Shown: positions 1 to 11,996 of the stretch, in pieces
Layout: each line of letters starts with the position of its first letter
How positions within the stretch are numbered: the stretch's first letter is position 1
NCBI GenBank assembly: GCA_033807695.1
Contig: CM066302.1
Span: forward strand, 1,116,001 to 1,180,000
Reading direction: 5' to 3'
DNA: 64,000 nucleotides
From: Daedaleopsis sinensis
Taxonomy: Eukaryota; Basidiomycota; Agaricomycetes; Polyporales; Polyporaceae
Made by a program: the position numbers and the translations under genes
The notes under the pieces: generated by a model
The model's database searches: none
What the model was told of the DNA's origin: nothing
The model's input: the letters and a program-made list of their open reading frames with translations, nothing else

Positions 1-1048
1 GCGTGCTGTAGGTGCGTAGGTGGGACAGGTGCGGGCGCCGGGGCAGGTGGTGGGGCAGCAGCACCTGTAGCAGCTAGCATGCGCTGTGCGGAGATCAACA
101 TTCGCAGATGAAATAGCAAAGGGACGGATCGCGTACGTTCAGGATGGCGGGATCGACAATCTTGTGTAGCAGCAATGCCTGGAACACTGCATATCCGAGT
201 TGAGGGTGCGCGCTGAGCAACGCACGCGATTGATCTGGGTGGGTGATAACAAAGGCCTGCGGACGATGGATGAGTGGACATGCTAGACGAGCACTGTTAT
301 TCTCCGTACCTTCATCTGGGCCAGGACCTCAAGGATCTGACTCGGATCTGTCGTTGCGAGTACGTGACTGATTGCATCCAACGCATTCGAGCCGGGTGGC
401 AATGGTACACCTTTAGGCACGCTTCCAAGGAACGAGTTGCCTTCTCCGCGACCAAATCTGTCGTAATCCTTGTCGTGACGCTCACGCTCGTTGCGTTCGC
501 GCCACTGGGCGCGGGTCTCGCCACCATCCATGATCTCTCCACGTACCGTTGTCTTCCCCTCGAGGAAAGGATCAGAGTCGGCGAGATCGATACGAAGCCC
601 TCTGCCACCAAGCTCGTGCCCGTTCAGGTTGCGCACGGCCGAAAGAGCGGTCTCATGGTCTGACCAATCATAAGCGACGGAATATATATGCTCAGAGAAT
701 AAAGGACGTGCCGGCAAATTCGCAGAACCCATATCCTTTTGGCTTTCCGGTCTCTCTATCAAAGACCAGTCTATATGGATTTCGAAGATACTGAGACATG
801 GGATGTGGAAGAGGACAACAAGGCCAACACACCTTAACCCAACTACTTGACCAACACTTTTGAACACCGGTTCGATTTGTTCCTTCACCATGTACCGCAT
901 AAGACTACTGGTAAAGATGTCTGTACGAGTATATGTACTCACCTCCGTCATGTTGTACGGGACATTTCCCACTGTGATGCATGCACTCGTTTGGTATGGC
1001 TTGGGCAAAGAGCGTAAATGAACACGTACCAAACACCACTTTACTCAT
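1..1048 (-). CDS. RNA15: Cleavage stimulation factor 64-kDa subunit (CstF-64/Rna15), partial
   Basis: This RNA-binding subunit of the pre-mRNA 3'-end cleavage and polyadenylation machinery acts in the nucleus on G/U-rich downstream elements. The start codon is at 1048 and the gene runs off the left edge. Exons read 1030-1048, 943-971, 833-882, 712-770, 310-659, 137-256 and <1-83. The spliced N-terminus gives an RRM with RNP2 'VGNVPYNMTE', then 'LVFDRETGKPKGYGFCEF' as RNP1 and 'SAVRNLNGHELGGR'. The CstF hinge follows ('GSNALDAISHVLATTDPSQI', 'HPQLGYAVFQALLLHKIVDP') and then a Pro/Ala-rich stretch. All reading phases close across the introns. The intron at 660-711 begins with GC instead of GT. 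The C-terminal helical domain lies outside the window. The family call is certain, but exon ends were set by eye. Confidence 0.93.
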
Positions 1049-1230
1049 GGCGACCAACGTTCAATCTCAGGTAAATGGATGGGTTGGTGTAATAGCGAGG
1101 TTGAAGGTCCTTGAAACTGATGTTTGATGCAGACAATGGCAATCAAGTTGTTGATGGTGACTTTTGTCGTGGTCGTCTATGTCGTTGTCGGTGGGTGGCA
1201 GCCGTCGAGCAGGGATACTCAAGTCCTAGG
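1047..1230 (+). CDS. Possible tiny single-span membrane protein, head-to-head with CstF-64
   Basis: An ATG at 1047-1049 overlaps the opposing CstF-64 start codon in the palindrome CATG. It opens an 8-codon exon (1047-1070) followed by a GTAAAT donor and a GATGCAG acceptor near 1132. The next exon reads 'TMAIKLLMVTFVVVVYVVVG' and about 15 more residues before a TGA near 1232. The result would be a protein of about 40 residues with one strong membrane segment. Tiny tail-anchored proteins of this shape exist in ER and mitochondrial complexes, but I recognise no family. Two divergent genes sharing start codons would leave neither a 5' leader, which argues against this being real. Treat it as a speculative call. 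Confidence 0.15.
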
Positions 1231-1232
1231 GT

Positions 1233-2517
1233 GATCAACAATACACCTCAAGGCCAAAAGTGTTCAAGTCAGTCGGGCAATCTGGGGACACAAGTCGGGT
1301 ATGTTGGCAAACTGTCGTATCGAGAGGAGGTCGCGACTTGGAGGACGTCGGTGTCTGTCGGTGTGCGCTAACTCTCCGCCCGAGCGTCTATGAAGGCGCC
1401 CGGAGGGTATTCTTGGCGCCAGCCGCCGGCGCCGTCCGCTGTCACCACGTGCACTGTGTCAGAGTCAGTGCCTCTAAGTACCCTCCCTCACTGGCACCAA
1501 CTCTAACATCGATGATCTACATTTCCTGCACCCGAGTCTATGTTTGGCATATTGTGATCGATGTTTTTTGGAGGTCAGTATGCAGTGGACGAGTCGGAGG
1601 AGGAGCTTCAAATCTGCTCTTTCCTTGCTAAAGTTCTCCTCGTAGTAAGTGTACATTATACGCCCCGACTAGTACAAGGTTAACGGTACATGCTCAGTCA
1701 TCAGTTGTACATCTAGAAAGACTAATTGCGTGGAAAATGACGCATTCTAGCTTGCACCGACAGGCCCGGGCAGCTTCGGAATGCGCAATATTCATACAGA
1801 GAAGGCATGGTTAACCCAGTCCTGTGTGTATCTCCTGCTGATCAAACCTATCACCTTCCAGTCTGCGTGTGTGCTGAATCGTACGCTACATGAGGAATCG
1901 GACTTGAATAAAAGGACAGCGGGACTCCAAACATCGCAGCCGATCATCCCAGAACAAGCTCTACAGCTCTACCGAGAACTACGGGCGTACAGGTCATACA
2001 CTCTCATGGTGAGCTTCCCAGGGGATCCGTTCAATTCCCTCGTAGAACAAGGTGCTAACTCGGCTCCTGACCAGCGGCGTGACGATGGTATGGGCTCAGG
2101 AATAGCTTTCACTCGACGACATCATCACTGCCAGTAGTACTGGCAGATATCTGGAGCATTTTGATGTATCTCTGAGGTTGTGTACAGAAGCGTTGGGCTA
2201 TGCACGATGGCGATGGCTATGCACGATGGCGATGCCAAGAACGAGGACGAACAAGCGATCGTCGCTTCTCGCCCTGTTCGAATTCCCTCGTTCAATGACG
2301 GGGGCCCGAGGCCTCCCACGCCCGAGGTTATATCGAGGTTCTTAGCGTCACGCACCGTCTCTTCATGGCAATCTTGCACAGTGTGCGGCGCAGTGCCTGG
2401 CCCGCGAATGACGGGCATGAAGCAATCCATCGAGGTATTTCTGTTCGTGCTGTAGGGTCGCTGATGAGACGGCTTTTCACAGTGTCCGACGACTATAACT
2501 AGTCGTCACCTGGGCCG
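1233..2517. other. Intergenic region without a supported gene
   Basis: Short open frames occur on both strands, but none shows a recognisable domain, a sustained codon bias or coherent splice sites. A direct repeat of 'atgcacgatggcgatg' type lies near 2200-2235. The stretch may include the promoter and leader of the downstream DUF6533 gene. Confidence 0.5.
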
Positions 2518-2556
2518 ATGGTACAGTGTAACCAGCCCCCTCATCTGCTCGCCAAG

Positions 2557-4551
2557 ATGTCCCTAACGAACCTACTGCCCCCAGGATTGTCGATCGTAGA
2601 CGCTATCAAATTATTTTACCAAGCTGTGGGTGACACCTTTTCGGTGAACCTCGCTGCGGGTAGGCTTTTCATGGAACCTCAATCGGTGTCCAGCATGTTG
2701 ACCATGCGCTCTTAGCGGCGGCGTCAACATGGATTGCCTACGACATCTGTCTCACGTTCGCGGACGAAGTGAGTGGACCGTTTGTATTCACCGTATACAC
2801 GTATACTAATCAACCTTCGAGGTCGAACTGGTGTGGAAGTCAGTAAAAATTGGTTTCTTTGCTGTAGGTGCCGACTGACACACGCTATCACTAGAGCCAA
2901 GTGGTCGATACCCAAGTTTTTATATTTCGGCGTTCGGTACTACGGTTTAGCCGCTTCTCTGTGAGCGTCATAGTCCGCCGTTCGTCTCCCCCGTCGTCCA
3001 CTCACAGTTGCTCCTTAGGATGTATCTCCTTGGTGAGTGCCCTATGTTTCGTAGCGTCAGACACAAACTGAGGTCTTTCAGTCAATTCAAGTTCAAACCC
3101 TCCATTCGAGGTGAGTCCCTCCCATAAAGTCTCACGACATTTTCTCACCAGCATCGTTCCAGATGTAAGGCTTCCTCGTGCGTATTCAGCTCGTCCTTCT
3201 CTGACGTGGGTTGCCCAGATGCCGCAACTGGCCGTGGTATGAAGCATTGTGAGTTCGGAGCCAGTGTATTGAGTGTGCATCAATATAACCAGGCGTCGAC
3301 AGCGGTGCGACGACGGCCATTTCCGTCCTATTCGGAGAAGGCATGTTCGTATTGAGGCTATGGGCATCATACAAGGGGAACACGAAGGGTAAGCCTCCCG
3401 TCCGCGTGTGCATAGATCGTGCAAGCGCTCATTGATTACGACCGCCCACTCCCAGTTCTTTCCTTAGTAGCATTCTGCTGGGTTGGTACGTCGGTTTCTC
3501 TTACGCATGCATGCTAAATCGGCACTGACGTTCTACCACTGACTCATCAGCTGAGCTCGCTGTGCGTACGCGAACCGTATATTCTTAGGCATTCTGCCTA
3601 TTGATGCATCGACGTTCTGCAGTCCTCCATCACGGTCGGGATCATTGAAGCACGCACCGTGACGATCATGCCTCGGCCGGCCAACTTCCCACTGCCGGGA
3701 TGCTACACCCTCGCCAATGTGCCGCTCAGAAACAGCCTGGGCGCATGGTCAGTGCACGAGAACCGCTAGCCTGATGACGACGACCGGATTCTGACCGCTC
3801 TTGCCAACAGGATTGTCAACTGCAGCGTCGCAAGTACGTGCTACTAGTGCTCCGAAGCCTGGAGTTGGACTCCAGCGGAACGCTTACATCGCATGCGCAG
3901 CGACGTATTTTGTGCTCATGCTCTACAAGTTCTTCACGAGCGAGAGCTTCAAGCTCGAGTTGCTGAACGCGAACAGCAACTCGCTGACGCGTTGGTTCGA
4001 GCTGCGCAACTTCAGCCCGCTGCTGTTCCTGCTGGTCCGGGACGGCGTGACGTACTTTGCGATGTGAGTGGAACGACAGAGTCAAATTACCGGATCTATA
4101 GCTCGAGGCCCTAATCTCGTTCTTCACTAGGATCTTCTGTAGGTATTTTAAACATATGTTGGGAAGACATTAGTCCGACGAGTGTTTGCGCACCAGTTGT
4201 CAATGCCCTGAACATGGCACTCTCGATCCGCATGGAAGGCCGGGCGTTGGAGGGCATGGGAATTGCATGGACTATCGCTGTGTCCTGTGTTGCGGTAAGC
4301 CGCCCTTCAATTTGGTCGGTCCGAACGCTGGATACGGTGCTAACAGTCTTGTGCTGCAGTCCTCTCGCTTGCTGCTCAATCTACGCGGGTTCATCGGCAG
4401 GGACAACCTCAGCTTGAAGACGGACAAGACGACGATGCAATTCGAACACTTTGTGTTTGGGTCATCCACGGAAGCCAGTACACCAGAGGAGGTTATTGAG
4501 ATGGAAGTCGGGAACTTTGCTGAGTCGAGCACCCGTCAGGAAGAAGTGTGA
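2557..4551 (+). CDS. DUF6533-family multi-pass membrane protein
   Basis: This belongs to the basidiomycete-expanded DUF6533 group of about seven-span membrane proteins of unknown function. The start is probably ATG 2557 ('MSLTNLLPPGLS'); an in-frame ATG at 2518 is possible. Exon 2 (2694-2768) carries the signature 'TWIAYDICLTFADE', followed by a 17-nt exon (2822-2838, 'VELVW') and exon 2895-2960 ('KWSIPKFLYFGVRYYG'). Between 2961 and 3300 the splicing is unresolved. Later membrane exons are 'VLFGEGMFVLRLWASY' (about 3303-3391), 'VGIIEARTVTIMPRPANFPL' (about 3623-3750) and 'LQRNAYIACAATYFVLMLYK' (up to 4065). An 8-nt micro-exon (4131-4138) restores frame to 'VNALNMALSIRMEG' (from 4197). The tail after 4360 is polar and acidic and ends at 4551. 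The family call is secure, the middle of the model is not. Confidence 0.8.
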
Positions 4552-4664
4552 GGAACGTCTGTGCCATGATACGAAGAGGATTCAACCCCTGTCGAGCTCA
4601 GACGGAGGGGAGAAGGGGACTCGTATTGTATAGTCTGATTACGACACTACTGCAGATGTGTATG

Positions 4665-6511
4665 CTACTGACTCGCTTTCGAGAGTCGCGCCTCCTCGAC
4701 ATACCCACGCATGAGCTTGATCACCTTCCTCAAGTTCAAGCTGAACTTCGCTGAGACAGGTACGACGTCCAATGTTCGCTCTGCAACGAGGTTGCCTCCC
4801 GCATCCTCTACACGCACGCGCATCTCCTCCGCCACGAACCTCTCCAATCGCTGTAGCTTTGCATGTGCAGCCGCGACCTCCTCCTGAGATGCGCCCCCGT
4901 CAGATCCACCGCCGATGAGGTCGGCCTTGTTCGCGATGACAATGCGCGCCATGGCACTCATGCCCGGCTTGTACTTCTCCAACTCCTCTCGGAGTACGCG
5001 CAGTTCGTCCCACGGCGCGGGCGCAGAGATGTCGACAACGTACGCCAACGCGTGCGATCGCTCGATGGAGCGCAGGAAGGAATGGCCGAGCCCGACGTTG
5101 ACAGAGGCGTCCTCGATGAGCCCTGGGTTGTCCGCCACCGTGAACCTGAACGACTCCATCGAGTCGTAGGGATCATCGAGCGCGGTCTCCTCGAGCGCAC
5201 GCCGTTGATTCCGGGTAAGCGCGTCTGCGAGCCCACCGCGCTCCATGAGCTCGCGCTCGCGGGCCTCCTCGGCACGCGTTTCATCGTGCACCACGCCCTC
5301 TTCGTGGCCGTCAAAGCTGCCGTCCTCCGAGACGCGGACCACCGCGACGACAGGGTTCAGAGTGGTGAACGCATAGCCCGCGACTTCGGTAGGGGCGCGG
5401 CCGCCTGTCAACGCGCGGAGCAAGGTGCTCTTGCCTGCGTTGGGTATTCCGACGAGGCCGACGTCGGCGAGCAACTTGAGCTCCAGAGCTAGCGACACCC
5501 TCTCTCCTGGGTATCCCCGTGTCGCCCACTTCGGCGACCGCTGTATAGGAGAGAGAAAGGCAGGGTTGCCCATGCCGCCCATGCCGCCCTGTGCGACGAG
5601 ATGTCCCATGGACTCGGTGCGTCGCTGACCTAATGGGGCGTTCGGATCAGCAGCCTCTAATGCCTCTTCAGGTTTGTCGAGGTCGAGGAATATGGGATTC
5701 TGCGAGCGTAGCCGCCTGGCTCGGCGACGCTCCCGCTCTTGGGTAAAGAGCGTGCGCTCGGCGTGTTTGAAGTCTTCGCGCTGAGCGTTGTCTTCTGCGT
5801 GCTCGGGGTAATGGACCCATCTCTTCTCGCGTATCTTGTCTCTTCTCTGCTCGGGGGTGAGCTCCTGGAGATCTTCAAGCTCCGCCTCGTACTCGTCCTT
5901 CTGCCTTCGTGGGTCGTCTCGTGGTAGCTCGCGTACGATCGTTCCGAGCGGAACCTTGATAACGCAGGGAGCGGCGTTTCTGCCATTTTGCCAGGTTCCT
6001 CTACCGGAACCACCATGTGGGGCACGCACGCGAGTGGGCACGGAAGATAGAGTCGTTAAGTGAGGAGTGGGGAGGATGTAAACGTCGGCACCACGTCCGC
6101 CGTTGCCGCCCGAAGGAGGACCGTAGGGTTTGAAGAGCTCGCGATGGAATGCGACGCAGCCATCGCCACCAGTACCAGCTCTGATGTGAACAATAGTATG
6201 GTCTAGGAATGTCTGACCCTGGTAGACATTCGGAAGATAAGTTTGCCGCATGAAAGTGAGTACATACCACTCACATTTTGCCTCCTCTTCCAGTCCGTTC
6301 TCCTCTTCCTCTTGAGCTCATCGAGAGGTACTGTTGTGTCATTGCGAATGTCTAGGGTTGCAGTGGTAGGTGTGGGTATAGTTGATGGGCCAGCTCCGGA
6401 AGTCGTGGAGGCATAACACCTTCCGATGAAGACACCCTGAGTCCGTAGTGGTTTAAAGACCGAAGAGTAAAGCATCCAATAGTTCAGGGAGCAAGCAAAT
6501 GGCCTCCCCAA
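4665..6511 (-). CDS. MTG2: Mitochondrial Obg-family GTPase (Mtg2-like)
   Basis: Obg GTPases help assemble the large ribosomal subunit; the fungal MTG2 type does so on the mitochondrial ribosome. Two exons, 6275-6511 and 4665-6218, splice in phase to 596 residues. The first exon is rich in Arg, Ser and hydrophobic residues with few acidic ones near its start, as expected for a mitochondrial presequence. The Obg fold follows with its glycine-rich signature ('GTGGDGCVAFHRE') from about residue 94. An acidic/basic insertion lies at about 175-260. The G domain has G1 'GIPNAGKST' at about 336, G3 'DNPG' at about 442, G4 'NKAD' at about 509 and G5 'SAK' near the C-terminus. It ends shortly after G5, without the bacterial C-terminal domain. 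It is tail-to-tail with the DUF6533 gene and divergent from MCM4. Confidence 0.95.
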
Positions 6512-6743
6512 ACTTCAGGAACCCGAGAGCAAGCTGATAAGGGAGTCCGAGGTGCCTAAGTAGTTGAGTTGTATTCGAGACTTGCACTGGGTGCAGGAGG
6601 TCCGGAGCGCCCGTGACGCGTGAGAACGAAAAGACCTGCCCTAAAGCTCATCTCGACGCGACGCGTCGCGTCCCCCGGACTTGTCTATCGACCACATCAA
6701 CCCTCGCATATCCACCTCATCGTCACTCTTACGACGCGTCAAA

Positions 6744-9700
6744 ATGTCTTCGCCACCGAGAGACATACCTACCTCCGACCTCGAAGATGTCGAAATGGAC
6801 GACTCTGTCCTAGATCCTTCGATGCCGAACGCGCCCCCTCGCGGACCTCTCTTCTTAGAAGGTACACCTTCAGCAGCAGGAACTCCTACACACAATGCGA
6901 TTGCTAGAAGGGCACTTGGGATGAGCACCCCGAGAAGGAAGCAGACTCCTTTATTTGCACGTGAGTAGTCGAGTGATTGCGGCATTTGCTGCGAATATTC
7001 AACTATAGCCCTCAAGCCGGGACATCATCCCCCTTACCATTTCCAAGCTCTTCCCCGAGCAAAAACAAGACGCCTGTGAGGTTCCGTAGACTAGACTCTG
7101 ATATCCCTGGCTCCCAAGGTTCAGAACCGCTTGCCTTCCCTTCGTATGTATTCTGTTCCTGCCCCCCAAATCATCCTCGCTGACCGTGACATGCAACACA
7201 TTCAGAAGTCCAGCTTCAGCAGTCAAAGCACCACCGAAAAACCGACGCGGAGACATACACCCTTCGTTTGGCTTCACCCCTCCATCCATTCGGCGTACCC
7301 AACGCTCAACAAACCTTCCTAACAACGATCTTCGCTCCGACGCCTCTCACTTATCCCTACCTGCCTCATCTGTGAATCTTTCCGTGCCTGCAGTTCCATC
7401 TGACGACGATGATTCTGGGGTGACCAAGGCGATCTGGGGCACGGGCGTGAATGTCCAGGACACTATGATGACCTTTCGCGACTTCCTCCGTGGTTTCAAG
7501 GTCAAATACCGCATCCACTATGACCGAGACCGCGGACTTCGGACACGAGTATTGGCCTCTCCCGAAGAGGGCGAGGTGCTGTTGTACGAGTCTTATTTGC
7601 GGCGCATGCGACAGACAGGCGAACACGTCCTCAACCTTGATATGCATAACCTGGCTGCGTACCCTACCAGCAAGAAGCTGCAAATTCTACTCACGAAATA
7701 CCCTCAGGAGGTTATATCCCTCATGGATCAAGTACTCAAAGATGTCATGCTCGAGATAGCTGAGGAAGACCAGCAAGCGGGGATGCAGGATATGCGAGGA
7801 CAGCGGGGGGATGCCGAGATCGCGGAGATCATAGGCAAGGTGTACAACATTCGGCCTTTCGGCGTGCCCGCCATTAATATGCGAGACTTGAACCCGAGTG
7901 GTACGAAACCATATATTATCTCTCCTGTGCAGTCGCTCAAGCATCTGTATAGATACCGACAAACTCGTCTGCATCAAAGGTCTCGTCATTCGTGCCACCC
8001 CCGTTATTCCGGACATGAAGGTCGCTTTCTTCCGTTGCCTCACATGCAACCACACCGTTCAGGCCGAGATTGAGCGCGGCAAGATCGACGAGCCCAGCCG
8101 TTGTCCACGCGATGTCTGTGGTACCGACGGCTCGATGGCGCTAGTGCATAATCGCTGCGAGTTCTCAGACCGTCAGATCATCCGTCTCCAAGAAACACCG
8201 GACGCAGTCCCCGACGGACAAACCCCTCACACCGTTTCTCTCAGCGTCTACAATGAGCTTGTCGATGTTTCGAAGCCAGGAGATCGACTTGTAGTCACGG
8301 GTGTCTTCCGGAGCATGCCCGTCCGCGTGAATCCACGCCAACGGACTCTCAAGAGTCTCTACCGAACCCATCTCGACGTTGTTCACGTCAAGATCGGCAC
8401 CGACGACAGACTTGGACTTGACAGGAGTACACGCCCCGCGGGAGGAGACAGGATACCGGGCGTTGGTGGTGTTGGCGGGGGGATCGACATGGACGACGAC
8501 CATGAGAGTGCGGTAGAGAGACAGCAACGGACGACGACGCGCGAGGAACTAGAAACCAAGTTGCGGAACCTGAGCCAAAGGCACGATGTCTACGAACTCC
8601 TCTCGCGTTCACTCGCGCCCTCGATTTATGGGATGGAGGACGTCAAGAAGGGAATCCTACTGCAGCTCTTCGGTGGGACGAACAAGAGCATTGCGCGCGG
8701 GGGCGGTGGGGGCGGACCTAGGTATCGTGGCGACATCAACGTGCTGCTTGTGGGTGACCCTGGTGTTGCGAAGTCACAGATCTTGCAAGTACGTCGTGCG
8801 GCACCCTCCCCGTTGTGTGCGATGATTGCTAACAAGGAGCCTTCCAGTACGTGCACAAGATCGCTCCTCGTGGGGTGTTTACTTCCGGAAAGGGTTCTTC
8901 TGCTGTCGGTCTCACCGCATATGTAACCCGCGATCCTGATTCGAAGCAGCTGGTGCTCGAGAGGTATGCCCTTGTTCTAGTCAAATTTGTCCTGGTCCTA
9001 ATATTGTTGTAGTGGAGCACTCGTCTTGAGTGACGGGGGTGTTTGTTGCATTGATGAGTTCGACAAGATGTCAGACGCGACGCGTAGTGTTCTTCACGAA
9101 GTCATGGTGCGTTGCACTCCTCCTAACATGCAGAGATCTCTATTCAAAGACAATTTCCAGGAACAACAAACTGTCTCGATCGCAAAGGCAGGTATCATTA
9201 CCACCCTCAACGCACGGACATCAATCCTCGCCGGTGCCAACCCCATAGGCTCGAAGTACAATCCCAATCAGACGGTGACGCAGAACATCGACCTTCCGCC
9301 CACCCTCATTTCACGTTTCGACTTGCTTTATCTCGTCCTGGATCACGTCGACGAGGCTCTGGACCGCAGGCTTGCTCAACATCTCGTTGCTCTATACCTC
9401 GAGGATGCACCCTTGACCGGAACTGGAGAAGACACACTTGTGCGTGCGCGCCTCTCCTCCGTATACCCTGCAGTTTCCTCACACTCCCCCACAGCCGCTT
9501 GAAGAACTCTCCGCTTACATTTCTTACGCCCGCTCACGTGTCAACCCCACGATCACCGAGGCAGCAGGCGACGAGCTCGTCCGCTGCTATGTAACGATGC
9601 GCAAGGCCGGCGAAGACCCGCGCTCGAGCGAGAAGCGGATCACGGCGACGACCCGGCAGCTCGAGAGCATGATCCGCCTCTCGGAGGCGCACGCGCGCAT

Positions 9701-10070
9701 GCGCCTCTCGCCGTTCGTCGAGCTCGCGGACGTCAAGGAGGCGTACCGCCTCATGCGCGAGGCGATCAACACGAGCGCGCGCGACCCGACCACGGGCGAG
9801 ATCGACATGGGCCTCCTCGACACCGGCATCGGCCGGCAGCAGCGCAAGCTGCGCGCGGACCTGCGCCGCGCGGTGCTCGCGCTGCTCGACGGGCCCGGGG
9901 CGAATCGCGGCGTGCGCTGGACGGAGGCGTATGCGCAGCTCGAGTCGCAGAGCAGCGTCAAGGTCACGACGGCGGACTTCCAGGACGTCGTGAGGGCGCT
10001 GGAGCAGGAGGGGCTCGTGAAGGTCACTGGCGAGCGCGACCGGCGGATGATCAGGAGAGACGCGGTTTAA
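6744..10070 (+). CDS. MCM4: DNA replication licensing factor MCM4
   Basis: This is a subunit of the MCM2-7 helicase, loaded at origins in G1 and activated in S phase. Eight exons (6744-6960, 7017-7143, 7206-7900, 7953-8788, 8848-8963, 9013-9106, 9161-9439, 9495-10070) splice in phase to 979 residues. The N-terminus is Ser/Pro-rich with many SP/TP sites, the usual target of kinase control in MCM4. The MCM N-terminal domain follows, with a C-x2-C...C-x4-C zinc finger ('CLTC' and 'CPRDVC', about 8032-8126). The AAA+ core has Walker A 'GDPGVAKSQ', Walker B 'CIDEFDKM' and the arginine finger 'SRFDL'. A C-terminal winged helix ends at 'RRDAV'. An in-frame ATG at 6681 could add 21 residues. Codons in the last exon are strongly G/C-ending. 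Confidence 0.97.
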
Positions 10071-10316
10071 CTTGTATGGCAAGATCGGAATGTGTAGTTT
10101 GTAGCTGGTCTGTAGATGTATGTCTTGTATCTCTCTGGTCAGTGGTGTTCTCTCTGCTCGTTAACTGTGATGATTAGGTACCGTCGCTGTGTTGTGATCC
10201 CGCTATAATGATACTTGTTTGACTATCCCTCCTCTCAACGACGTGTCCAAACCAGTCGACGTCCATACATCAATTAACTTCCAAGCAGATCCCTACCAGT
10301 GACTAACCACACACAC

Positions 10317-11996
10317 TTAACCCAACGACCTCGACCGGCCCCTCACAAAGCCCGGCCTCCTCACCGGCGACCCAAACCCGCCAAACAGCTTCCCCACCAC
10401 CCCGTTCGCGCCCCCGTTCGCGTTCGCGTCTCCGTCCGAGTCCGCGTCGACAGCAACCCCATGCCGCTGCATCCACGCCGCCTCCGCCGCCGGCGTCCCC
10501 CCAAACACGCCTCTCGGCCACGCCCTCTCCCTTTCCCGGGCCCTGTCGCGCTCCCTCTCCCTGTCGCGTTCGCCGCGGGCGAGCTCGCGCCGCCTCCGCT
10601 CCACCGCGTTCTCGACCGCGCTCCGTAACGGGCCCTGGTCCGCGCGCATCTGCGTCTCGAGCACGAGATGCTCGAGCTCGCGCGCGAGCAGGCGCACGAC
10701 CGCATCTGCGGGGCGCCCGCCGTCCGGGAGCGCGCCAGCGTCGAGGAAGGGGAAGGGCGCGTCGGGCGGCGGCGCGGGCGTGCCTGTGGCTGGGCCGTGT
10801 GCGGCGGTGAGGAGCGTCTGGACCTGCGTGTTCGCTGGGCGGACGGGGTGGGGGTGGGCGCGTCAGCGGATCAGGTCGGGCGCCGGACGGACAGACGCAG
10901 ATGCAGAGGGGGAGGGAAGAGGAGAAGAGAAGAAGAGGGACGCACCTTCTTGTGCGATCGCGTTCGTGTGCAGGAGGATCTGCTGCGCCTCGTGCAGGAT
11001 CCAGCGCTCCTGCATCTCCGGGGCGGGCGCGGGGAAGAGGACGGGCACGACGTTGGAGAGCGCGAGCGAGCAGAGCACGAAGAGCGCGTGCAGGAAGCGG
11101 ATGTGCTGGTACGCGACGCGCCGCGGCCAGAGCGCCGTGATGAGGCCCGTGTGCGCCGCGCCGGTCGGGTCTGCGAAGAGCGCGGAGGACAGTCGCGCGG
11201 ACGCGGACGGGAACGCGGACGCGGAGGGAGAGGGCAAGGGCGAGGGGTCGAGGATGAAGAGCATCTCGTACACGGCGATGAGGGCGAGGAGGATGTAACG
11301 CCACTGGGGCCAGCGTCAATTGGGCATCCACAACCATGCATACGGAGGGCACGGGGGGACTTACATATGCCACGGAGCCCGGCCGCCCAGACGCGGAGAG
11401 CAGCAGAAGGACGGAGGCGGAGGTGATGTAGAAGCCGGATGCTTGCATGAGCCCGTGGCGGATGTACTCCCGCAGCGTCGTGCACTGCGCCCACTCCAGC
11501 GCATCCGGGCCGAATCTTGGAACAAAGGCAAAGGCTCGTACCGACGCATGTACAGGCTGCGAGAGAGGCGGAGGGCTCACCGGTCGTATGCGAACCGCTT
11601 GACGGGCGACTTGAGCGCTTCGTACGCATCGCGCACCTGGATGAACACCGCTTCGCCCTGCGGGCCTACACGGTCGGGGTGGTACCGTCGCGCGAACTGC
11701 CTGAAGGCGAGTTTGAGCGTGGTGTCGTCGGCCGTCGGTGCGACGCCGAGCATCTGGTAGTAGTTCGGTTCTACGGTCGTCGCGGCATCGTAGAAGGTGT
11801 AGACGAGGTAGCCGACGACTACAACGAGGTATGTCATGCGGTAATTGCGCGCAAACTCAGGGGAGCCGGCGGCTGGGGCTTGTCGACCAAAGAGGCGGGG
11901 GTATGCGGAGTGGTATACAGAGAGGAGTTGGCGTGTGGCCAGGCCGGGCAGATAGTTCCATCCCGCGTATTTGAGTAGTCCGAACAACATGGCCAT
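10317..11996 (-). CDS. J-domain (Hsp40) membrane protein
   Basis: This J protein probably recruits an Hsp70 at a membrane, most likely the ER. Exons 11581-11996, 11365-11515, 10946-11303 and 10317-10834 splice in phase to 480 residues. The start 'MAMLFGLLKYAGWNYLPGLA' leads to a membrane segment ('TYLVVVVGYLVYTF'). The J domain begins at 'NYYQMLGVAPTADD' and contains the HPD triad in 'ARRYHPDRVG'. After it come further hydrophobic segments ('GFYITSASVLLLLSA', 'YILLALIAVYEMLFIL', 'FLHALFVLCSLALSNVVPVL'). The C-terminal third is a highly charged Arg/Glu-rich stretch, probably helical, and then a Gly/Arg-rich tail. The specific orthologue was not identified. The reading of the C-terminus is less certain because every frame there is open in GC-rich DNA. 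Confidence 0.82.

Noticed and set aside
1257..1290. Plus-strand phrase 'VFKSVGQ' resembling the CstF-64 RRM helix 'VFKSVGQVVG' on the minus strand nearby
   Set aside because: DNA identity is partial, the orientation is opposite and nothing else of the RRM accompanies it, so chance is more likely than a duplicated exon.
9534..10082. 182-codon antisense frame under the last MCM4 exon
   Set aside because: It is a shadow of the strongly G/C-ending codons of MCM4 and has no domain.
10871..11629. 252-codon frames in both directions over the J-domain gene
   Set aside because: They overlap the exons of the J-domain protein in other frames and consist of Arg/Ser/Pro-rich low-complexity sequence.
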